From contig JAKLQT010000003.1 in assembly GCA_022013205.1 (NCBI GenBank), positions 1 to 12,348 on the forward strand: a stretch of 12,348 bases of DNA, given 5' to 3'. Both the position numbers and the translations under genes were made by a program. The stretch's first letter is position 1. The number at the start of each line of letters is the position of its first letter. This stretch comes from Candidatus Omnitrophota bacterium. GTDB taxonomy: Bacteria; Omnitrophota; Gorgyraeia; B26-G9. The notes beneath the pieces were generated by a model. That model saw nothing but the letters and a program-made list of their open reading frames with translations. It made no database searches and had not been told where the DNA came from. This document shows positions 7,823 to 12,348 of the stretch, one piece after another.

Positions 7823-9201
7823 TGAAGACAAAAACCGAGTTTATCTGTCAGGAATGCGGTTACGCGTCCGCAAAATGGATAGGGCGCTGTCCTGAATGCG
7901 GCAGCTGGAATTCACTGGTTGAAGAGATTAACCGCAAGAACAATGAAAGCACGCGGGGATTCGCGCTGGATGTCCTGTCAAAACCCGAGCGTTTAGGTGA
8001 TGTGAGGCTTGAAAACAATCTAAGGATAAAAACCGATATCTCGGAACTGGACCATGTTTTAGGCGGCGGGGTTGTGGAAGGTTCTGTTGTTTTAATCGGC
8101 GGGGCGCCTGGTATCGGAAAATCCACTTTGCTTTTGCAGGTTTGCGCGGCGCTGAGAAAAAAAAATAAAAAGATACTTTATATAAGCGCGGAGGAGTCAG
8201 CACAGCAGACTAAATTGCGTGCTGAGCGGTTGGATGCCCTTGAGAATGATCTTTATATTGTCTGTGAAACAAACCTGGATATTATTTTTGAGCATATAAA
8301 GAAGGTTAAGCCTGATGTAATCATTGCCGATTCAATACAGGTTCTTTACACCCAGGATATTTCAAGCGCGTCGGGCAGTGTTTCTCAGGTGCGGGAATGC
8401 GCTTCGCGATTGACCATACTTGCTAAAAAATCCGGTATTGCGGTTTTCCTGGTAGGCCATGTTACAAAAGAAGGCTCGCTTGCCGGCCCCAGAGTGCTTG
8501 AGCATCTGGTTGACAGTGTTTTATATTTTGAAGGGGAAACACATACAAATTTCAGGATTTTGAGGGCAGTAAAAAACCGCTTTGGGTCAACCAATGAGAT
8601 CGGTGTTTTTGAAATGACAGCAGGCGGCCTTAAGGAAGTGGAAAATCCCTCGGTAATGTTTTTGACGCAGCGCCAGGAGAATACTTCAGGATCTGCTGTG
8701 GTGGCGACGATGGAGGGATCAAGGCCGCTTTTAGTAGAGATCCAGGCATTGGTTAGCCCGACAAACTTTGGTTTGCCAAGGCGCCGTACAACAGGTATTG
8801 ATTTTAACAGGGTAGCTCTATTAATCGCTGTTTTGGAAAAACGCGCGCAGTGCCCGCTGCAGACACAGGATGTGTTTGTTAATGTCGCGGGGGGAGTAAA
8901 AGTTGTTGAACCCGCGGCTGATCTGGCTGCTGTTGCTGCTATTTTCTCAAGCTTTAGAGAGAAGCCGCTTTTAGGCTCTGATGTGATATTTGGAGAAGTC
9001 GGCCTTGGCGGAGAGATAAGGGCAGTAACTCAGGCTGATTTGCGTATTAGAGAAGTAGAAAAACTGGGTTTTAAGCGGGTGATAATGCCCGCGAGTAACT
9101 TAAAGACTTTGGGAGGTCGGTCGAAAAAGAGTAATCTGGAGATTATTGGTGTTTCTACTGTAAAAGAGGCAACAGATCTTATATTAGAAATCATAATTTA
9201 G
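7822..9201 (+). CDS. radA: RadA DNA repair/recombination ATPase
   Basis: This 459-residue protein has the full RadA (Sms) architecture. The N-terminal zinc finger uses C9/C12 and C23/C26. The RecA-like ATPase core has Walker A GAPGIGKST (94-102), and the RadA-specific KNRFG motif lies at 251-255. The C-terminal Lon-like domain runs from about 285 to the end. RadA is a DnaB-like helicase that drives branch migration during recombination and repair. The start ATG shares a base with the mlaD stop and no clear ribosome site precedes it, so initiation probably relies on ribosomes ending mlaD. In Bacillus radA directly follows clpC; here mlaEFD stands between them. disA, which follows radA in Bacillus, is absent. 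Confidence 0.96.
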   Translation: MKTKTEFICQECGYASAKWIGRCPECGSWNSLVEEINRKNNESTRGFALDVLSKPERLGDVRLENNLRIKTDISELDHVLGGGVVEGSVVLIGGAPGIGKSTLLLQVCAALRKKNKKILYISAEESAQQTKLRAERLDALENDLYIVCETNLDIIFEHIKKVKPDVIIADSIQVLYTQDISSASGSVSQVRECASRLTILAKKSGIAVFLVGHVTKEGSLAGPRVLEHLVDSVLYFEGETHTNFRILRAVKNRFGSTNEIGVFEMTAGGLKEVENPSVMFLTQRQENTSGSAVVATMEGSRPLLVEIQALVSPTNFGLPRRRTTGIDFNRVALLIAVLEKRAQCPLQTQDVFVNVAGGVKVVEPAADLAAVAAIFSSFREKPLLGSDVIFGEVGLGGEIRAVTQADLRIREVEKLGFKRVIMPASNLKTLGGRSKKSNLEIIGVSTVKEATDLILEIII

Positions 9202-9218
9202 GAAGGAAGTGACTGAAA

Positions 9219-10250
9219 ATGACTATCTTTTTTGTTCGCGCGTTTTTCGCTCTTATAAGTATGTTAGTAGGATACCAGCTTGGGGCTTTACTTGGAACGC
9301 CTGAGTCTAATACAGCTTTTATTGGATTAGGCATCGGTTTTTTTGTAAGTATTGGGATAATTTTTATTGAAGGAGGATTAAGGCGTATTTCTGTGCGGGG
9401 CCTCTCAAGTGCAGTTTTTGGTTTGATTTTCGGGCTTTTAGCAGCAAAGTTATTGACCGACGCGGTGATGCTTCTTCCTGTTGATGAAGCTACAGCAAGG
9501 ACTACCCGGGTTATCTTTAGTTTGATATTGTGTTATCTGGGGATGATCGTTGCAATTCGGGGCAGGGATGAATTTAATTTGATAATACCTTATGTAAAAT
9601 TCACCCGTCATGATCAGGTGCAGCAGAATATTCTCCTGGATACCAGTGTAATTATTGACGGAAGGATTATTGACCTTTGCCAGACTAAATTTGTCGAAGG
9701 ACGATTGATAATTCCCCGTTTTGTTTTAAAGGAACTGCAGCAGATTGCTGATTCATCTGACGCATTAAAAAGAAATCGCGGGCGGCGGGGGCTGGATATT
9801 CTGAACAAGATCCAGAAGCTTGATAGGGTTATAGTTAAAATACATGATGAAGATTTTCCGGAAATAACTGAGGTCGATGCCAAGCTGGTAAAAATGGCAA
9901 AGGTGCTTGATGGAAAAATCTTTACCAATGATTATAATTTAAATAAAGTAGCTGAGCTTGAGGGGGTTATAGTTTTAAATATAAATGAACTATCCAATGC
10001 TTTAAAACCGGTTGTTCTGCCTGGTGAGGTAATGGAGGTAAAGGTCGTAAAGGAAGGAAAGGAATTTAATCAGGGCATAGCCTATCTTGATGACGGAACG
10101 ATGGTGGTTGTTGAAGAGGCCAGGAAGCTTATCGGGCAGACTCTTCCTATAACCGTTACCAGTGTTCTGCAGACTTCCGCAGGCCGAATGATATTCGGCA
10201 AAAATGAAGGTAATATTAACACCGGACAAACAGGTAAAAAGAACGGTTAA
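9219..10250 (+). CDS. Membrane-anchored PIN/TRAM-domain protein (YacL family)
   Basis: This 343-residue protein has four predicted N-terminal membrane helices (about 5-25, 32-50, 62-84 and 96-114), a cytoplasmic PIN domain (about 137-255) and a C-terminal TRAM domain (about 266-330). The PIN acidic residues expected for metal-dependent RNase activity are all present: D141 (in LLDTSVIIDGR), E172, D220 and D238 (TNDYN). PIN domains are nucleases and TRAM domains usually bind RNA, so a membrane-tethered RNase is likely, though the substrate is unknown. B. subtilis YacL has this layout and the same place beside radA and ispD. GGAAGGAAGTGA at 9201-9212 fixes the start, 17 nt after radA. Confidence 0.9.
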   Translation: MTIFFVRAFFALISMLVGYQLGALLGTPESNTAFIGLGIGFFVSIGIIFIEGGLRRISVRGLSSAVFGLIFGLLAAKLLTDAVMLLPVDEATARTTRVIFSLILCYLGMIVAIRGRDEFNLIIPYVKFTRHDQVQQNILLDTSVIIDGRIIDLCQTKFVEGRLIIPRFVLKELQQIADSSDALKRNRGRRGLDILNKIQKLDRVIVKIHDEDFPEITEVDAKLVKMAKVLDGKIFTNDYNLNKVAELEGVIVLNINELSNALKPVVLPGEVMEVKVVKEGKEFNQGIAYLDDGTMVVVEEARKLIGQTLPITVTSVLQTSAGRMIFGKNEGNINTGQTGKKNG

Positions 10251-10277
10251 TTTTAAATAGAGAAATTGAACCTTAAG

Positions 10278-10970
10278 ATGAAAAAACTGAGCGCTATAGT
10301 TCCTGCTGCGGGAAGCGGAGTGAGGCTGCAATCCAAAATAGCAAAACCGTATATTCGCTTAAATAATAAGCCGCTTTTATGGTATTGTTTAAATGCTTTG
10401 GAAAGATCCCGAAAAGTTAATGATATTATTGTCATCAGCGAAAAAGCTAATATTAAGCGCACCGCTAATTTAATTAAAAGGTTTAAATTTAAGAAAGTAA
10501 AGGCAGTTGTCGCGGGCGGTGCATCGCGCGGTGAATCTGTATATAATGGCCTGATGGCGCTGGATAAAGATACTGATTATGTCCTTATACATGACGGGGC
10601 ACGGCCCTTTCTTGAGGACAAGCTTATTGACAGATGTTTAACGGAAGTAACAAAACATAAAGCAGTAATCTGCGCTGTTCCATGTTCTTCAACTATAAAG
10701 CAGGCGGATAAAAATCTGAGCGTTGTTTCTACCCTAGACCGTAATAGTTTGTGGCAAGCGCAAACTCCGCAAGTTTTTGCTTATAAGCTGCTTTGTCGTG
10801 CTTACGCTAATTTTAAAAATGAAAAAACCGGGGCTTTTGATGATGCGAGCCTTGTTGAGAGATTAGGGCGAAAGGTTAAGATTGTCCCAGGGGCTAATAT
10901 CAATATTAAAATTACGACGCAGGAAGACTTAATGTTAGCAAGGGCAATACTTAAACTCCCTAACTCCTAA
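10278..10970 (+). CDS. ispD: 2-C-methyl-D-erythritol 4-phosphate cytidylyltransferase (IspD), C-terminus rewritten by an insertion
   Basis: This is the third enzyme of the MEP isoprenoid pathway, joining CTP and MEP to give CDP-methylerythritol. From the ATG at 10278 it has 230 residues: CTP-binding PAAGSGVRL (9-17) with R16 and K23, HDGARPF (105-111), TLDRNSLW with R155, QTPQVF (162-167), FDDAS (187-191) and K211. All expected catalytic residues are there. A TTG at 10266 would add four residues; neither start has a good ribosome site, and the ATG fits the usual short lead before the CTP motif. The last residues (Pro-Asn-Ser) and the stop come from the terminal repeat of an inserted element. 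Removing it restores a reading frame ending QGLVFRG and a TAG at 11279-11281. The catalytic core is upstream of the change, so function is probably kept. Confidence 0.92.
   Translation: MKKLSAIVPAAGSGVRLQSKIAKPYIRLNNKPLLWYCLNALERSRKVNDIIVISEKANIKRTANLIKRFKFKKVKAVVAGGASRGESVYNGLMALDKDTDYVLIHDGARPFLEDKLIDRCLTEVTKHKAVICAVPCSSTIKQADKNLSVVSTLDRNSLWQAQTPQVFAYKLLCRAYANFKNEKTGAFDDASLVERLGRKVKIVPGANINIKITTQEDLMLARAILKLPNS
10951..10957 (+). repeat. Left target-site duplication TTAAACT
   Basis: TTAAACT abuts the outer end of the left terminal inverted repeat and recurs exactly after the right one at 11250-11256. It lies inside the ispD reading frame (codons for Leu-Lys-Leu). Confidence 0.8.
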
Positions 10971-10976
10971 ATAGAA
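10958..10976 (+). repeat. Left terminal inverted repeat (19 nt)
   Basis: It pairs with 11231-11249 at 17 of 19 positions. Its first 13 bases serve as the last codons and the stop of ispD. Confidence 0.8.
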
Positions 10977-11050
10977 TTATAGAAGGGAAGATAGAGGTAG
11001 TAATAGCAAGTATTTAGAGAAAAAAGTAGAATCACTTAAAAGGTGAAAAA

Positions 11051-11081
11051 GCTGTTTAAGAGTTAAATCGAGGTAAACAGC
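11051..11081 (+). repeat. Alternative 8-bp hairpin that competes with the long stem
   Basis: GCTGTTTA (11051-11058) is perfectly complementary to TAAACAGC (11074-11081) across a 15-nt loop. The TAAACAG half is also the foot of the long stem and can instead pair with CTGTTTA at 11204-11210. The two pairings exclude each other. Confidence 0.55.
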
Positions 11082-11210
11082 CAGGTGAAATTGTATTTAC
11101 TCATTCTCGACAGCCATCCATGGCTGTCTGCGAGGTAATCAGTCGATTTTTACACATCCTTGTAAATCAACTGATTAAAATCCGCAAATACAATTCCCCC
11201 TATCTGTTTA
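11074..11210 (+). repeat. Three-way-junction palindrome inside the mobile element
   Basis: A 25-nt arm at 11074-11098 pairs with 11186-11210 at 21 of 25 positions, including the perfect run AATTGTATTT / AAATACAATT. It encloses two hairpins. Hairpin A (11106-11134) has CTCG-ACAGCCA against TGGCTGT-CGAG with a TCCA loop and a three-base bulge CTG. Hairpin B (11136-11177) has TAATCAGT against ACTGATTA, one mismatch, then GATTT/AAATC and ACA/TGT with a two-base bulge. It could act as folded RNA in the ispD transcript or as folded DNA in transposition. No T-run follows either hairpin closely enough for a standard terminator. Confidence 0.7.
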
Positions 11211-11230
11211 ATAAGCAAAGGAAAAGTGTT

Positions 11231-11249
11231 TTCTATCTAGGAGTTGGGG
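11231..11249 (+). repeat. Right terminal inverted repeat (19 nt)
   Basis: It is the reverse-complement partner of 10958-10976 with two mismatches, and is followed at once by the second TTAAACT. Confidence 0.8.
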
Positions 11250-11256
11250 TTAAACT
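11250..11256 (+). repeat. Right target-site duplication TTAAACT
   Basis: An exact copy of 10951-10957. Joining the two copies restores a continuous ispD frame that continues to a TAG at 11279-11281. Confidence 0.8.
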
Positions 11257-11262
11257 GCAGGG

Positions 11263-11325
11263 ATTAGTGTTTAGGGGGTAGGGTATTGGCTGCAAGCCGC
11301 GAGCTGCAGACTGTAAGTTAAAGAC
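11263..11325 (+). repeat. Degenerate tandem heptamers: TTTAGGG-like, then TGCAAGC-like
   Basis: Read in steps of seven from 11263 the sequence gives ATTAGTG, TTTAGGG, GGTAGGG, TATTGGC, then TGCAAGC, CGCGAGC, TGCAGAC, TGTAAGT and a poor TAAAGAC. Most units share five or more of seven bases with the local consensus, and the two families are in phase with each other. It resembles decayed short tandem heptamer repeats. No coding capacity is seen. The first units overlap the inferred pre-insertion ispD tail. Confidence 0.5.
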
Positions 11326-11354
11326 AAGTCAGATTACATAAAATGCTTTTATAT

Positions 11355-11382
11355 ATCTGTTCTCTGTTCACGGTTGTCTGTT
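11355..11382 (+). repeat. Degenerate tandem heptamers, CTCTGTT-like
   Basis: Four units in a row, ATCTGTT, CTCTGTT, CACGGTT and GTCTGTT, with 6, 7, 5 and 6 matches to CTCTGTT. They lie 22 bases upstream of the ispF start, just before its ribosome site. With the array at 11263-11325 they fill most of the space between the mobile element and ispF. I see no convincing promoter there. Confidence 0.5.
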
Positions 11383-11404
11383 TTTTAAAGAAAGGAAGCT
11401 GAAT

Positions 11405-11884
11405 ATGCGGATAGGTTATGGGTATGATATTCATCAGTTGATAAAAGGAGAACAGCTTTATCTTGGCGGAGTAAAAATCAAATGCGAATACGCCTTATTG
11501 GGCCATTCCGACGCGGATGTTCTGTTGCATGCTATTTGTGATGCCTTGCTTGGGGCAGCCGGCTGCGGGGATATTGGAGATCATTTCCCTGACACTGATC
11601 CGCAGTATAAAAATATCGACAGTAAAGTTCTATTGGCTAAAACAGATAATATGATAAGAAAAAAGGGGTATAGGATAAAAAATATAGATTGTATTATATT
11701 TTCCCAAAGCATTAAAATGTTCCCATATAAAGCACGGATAAAAGAAATGGTAAGCAAGGTTCTGGGTATTGAGCAGGAAATTGTAAACATAAAGGCGAAG
11801 ACCAACGAGGAGCTTGATTCGATCGGGCAGAATAAGGCGATCGCGGCAGCAGCAGTAGTTTTGCTGGAAATCCCCAGGATTTAG
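11405..11884 (+). CDS. ispF: 2-C-methyl-D-erythritol 2,4-cyclodiphosphate synthase
   Basis: This 159-residue protein is the normal length for IspF, which converts CDP-methylerythritol 2-phosphate to the cyclic diphosphate in the MEP pathway, usually as a homotrimer. The metal-binding residues stand at canonical positions: D8 and H10 in GYGYDIHQL, and H42 in LGHSDADVLLHAICDALLGA. DIGDHFPDTDP follows, and the C-terminal KAKTNEELDSIGQNKAIAAAAV matches the family. AAGGAAG at 11392-11398, six bases before the ATG, fixes the start. The gene is cut off from ispD by the mobile element and heptamer arrays, so it may need its own promoter or depend on read-through. IspE, the intervening step, is not encoded in this window. 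Confidence 0.95.
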   Translation: MRIGYGYDIHQLIKGEQLYLGGVKIKCEYALLGHSDADVLLHAICDALLGAAGCGDIGDHFPDTDPQYKNIDSKVLLAKTDNMIRKKGYRIKNIDCIIFSQSIKMFPYKARIKEMVSKVLGIEQEIVNIKAKTNEELDSIGQNKAIAAAAVVLLEIPRI

Positions 11885-11893
11885 TTTAACTTT

Positions 11894-11922
11894 TTGAGCA
11901 ACGCATAAAATTATCATATCTT
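11894..11922 (+). promoter_or_regulatory. Possible sigma-70-type promoter before cysE
   Basis: TTGAGC (11894-11899) and TATCTT (11917-11922) are separated by 17 bases in the AT-rich 125-nt gap between ispF and cysE. Both boxes are imperfect. The call rests only on these matches and on the gap. Confidence 0.25.
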
Positions 11923-11994
11923 ATTGTAAAATAGTTGGTTGTAAGCTTGTACGTTATAAAAGAAGTCAAAAAAACAACATACTACTGTTAAAAA

Positions 11995-12000
11995 AGGTGG
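11995..12000 (+). promoter_or_regulatory. Ribosome binding site that fixes the cysE start
   Basis: AGGTGG lies nine bases before the ATG at 12010. An in-frame TAA at 11989-11991 excludes any start further upstream, so the N-terminal hydrophobic segment belongs to the protein. Confidence 0.65.
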
Positions 12001-12009
12001 TGCGTAATT

Positions 12010-12348
12010 ATGGGTATGCTAATTATTTTCCTTGCGTTTTTTGTTGGTTTCATCATAGGTATCGCGCTTATTTTCAAAGACGAAATAAAATCTACCAGGG
12101 ATCGGGATCCGGCGGCGACAAATACATTAGAGATTCTTTTTACTTACGCGGGATTGCACGCGCTCATTCTGCACCGTATAGCGCACGCCATACACGGGCT
12201 TAATATCCCTTTTATCCCCCGGTGGATTTCGCAATTTAACCGCTGGCTGACAGGTATTGAGATCCATCCCGCGGCAATTATTGGTGAAGGATTGTTTATT
12301 GACCATGGTATGGGGGTAGTCATAGGGGAGACAACAATTATCGAGGAC
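12010..12348 (+). CDS. cysE: Serine O-acetyltransferase with N-terminal membrane segment (3' end outside the window)
   Basis: The first 113 residues are visible; the frame is still open at the window end. Serine acetyltransferase makes O-acetylserine for cysteine synthesis. Family blocks are RDPAATNTLEIL (32-43), YAGLHALILHRIAHAI (46-61), RWISQFNRWLTGIEIHPAAI (71-90) and FIDHGMGVVIGET (96-108), the start of the left-handed beta-helix, with the catalytic histidine expected at H99. TGIEIHP and the short N-terminal domain match the compact Bacillus-type CysE. Unusually, residues 3-22 are almost wholly hydrophobic (LIIFLAFFVGFIIGIAL), predicting a membrane anchor before the usual N-terminus. No later in-frame Met precedes the conserved region. 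In Bacillus gltX separates ispF from cysE; it is missing here. An EpsC-like acetyltransferase is the alternative. Confidence 0.88.
   Translation, partial: MGMLIIFLAFFVGFIIGIALIFKDEIKSTRDRDPAATNTLEILFTYAGLHALILHRIAHAIHGLNIPFIPRWISQFNRWLTGIEIHPAAIIGEGLFIDHGMGVVIGETTIIED

Larger units (their letters stand above)
10958..11249. mobile_element. MITE-like non-autonomous element inserted in the 3' end of ispD
   Basis: This 292-bp segment is bounded by 19-nt inverted repeats, CCCTAACTCCTAAATAGAA at 10958-10976 and TTCTATCTAGGAGTTGGGG at 11231-11249, which match at 17 of 19 positions when one is reverse-complemented. Directly outside both ends is the same heptamer TTAAACT, as expected for a target-site duplication. 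I see no credible reading frame inside and no transposase anywhere in the window, so it would need one supplied in trans. The interior is rich in inverted repeats that can form a three-way junction (11074-11210). I do not recognise the family. Further copies in the same genome would prove mobility. Confidence 0.78.

Noticed and set aside
10266..10277. TTG start for ispD adding Met-Asn-Leu-Lys
   Set aside because: The ATG at 10278 fits the usual short lead before the CTP-binding motif, and the TTG has no clear ribosome site. It remains possible.
11074..11210. tRNA or known structured RNA because of its cloverleaf look
   Set aside because: There is no CCA-type acceptor, T-loop or anticodon-arm sequence, and the arms are part of a bounded mobile element.
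11868..11882. Hairpin AAATCC-CCA-GGATTT at the end of ispF as a terminator
   Set aside because: The stem is only six pairs, AT-rich and inside the coding end, and the T-run starts about eight bases later, so it lacks the shape of an intrinsic terminator.
11997..12203. Open frame of about 68 codons at the start of the cysE region
   Set aside because: It is out of frame with the clearly conserved serine acetyltransferase at 12010-12348 and shows no recognisable motif.

Overview
The window is about 12.3 kb of compact bacterial chromosome at moderate GC. All thirteen recognised genes lie on the + strand. Two envelope systems point to an outer membrane: a LolD-type lipoprotein-release ATPase and a three-gene Mla-type lipid transporter (permease, ATPase, MCE protein). 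The gene order otherwise follows the Bacillus-type neighbourhood mcsA-mcsB-clpC-radA-(disA)-yacL-ispD-ispF-(gltX)-cysE. Diderm envelope genes combined with a Firmicutes-like protein-arginine-kinase/ClpC block suggest a deep-branching diderm such as Omnitrophota or a related uncultured lineage. That placement is inference; there is no rRNA gene here.

Layout. Bases 1-429 are the 3' part of lolD, followed 1 nt later by the branched-chain aminotransferase ilvE (431-1309). Next come mcsA, mcsB and clpC (1327-5357), the protein-arginine-phosphorylation quality-control module, with no ctsR repressor gene next to it. The transporter genes mlaE, mlaF and mlaD (5370-7822) follow. radA overlaps mlaD by one base, and then come a membrane-anchored PIN/TRAM protein and ispD. 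Gaps from lolD to ispD are at most 75 nt, so this could be one long transcription unit whose promoter lies upstream of the window.

The tight packing breaks after ispD. The 434-nt gap (10971-11404) mostly contains a 292-bp element (10958-11249) with 19-bp terminal inverted repeats (17/19 matching), exactly flanked by a 7-bp direct repeat TTAAACT. This is the signature of a non-autonomous transposable element (MITE-like). It begins inside the last codons of ispD and supplies that gene's present stop codon. Its interior can fold into a three-way junction with an alternative competing stem. Downstream, 11263-11382 holds degenerate heptamer arrays (TTTAGGG-like, TGCAAGC-like, CTCTGTT-like). ispF follows (11405-11884), and then, after 125 nt, the start of a serine acetyltransferase gene (cysE) that runs off the window and carries an unusual N-terminal membrane segment.

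How the genes fit together: McsA/McsB mark damaged proteins with phosphoarginine and ClpC unfolds them for ClpP. MlaEFD and LolD serve the envelope. RadA serves recombination. IspD and IspF are non-consecutive steps of the MEP isoprenoid pathway. IlvE and CysE serve amino-acid synthesis. The least expected material is the structured mobile element and the heptamer arrays between ispD and ispF.
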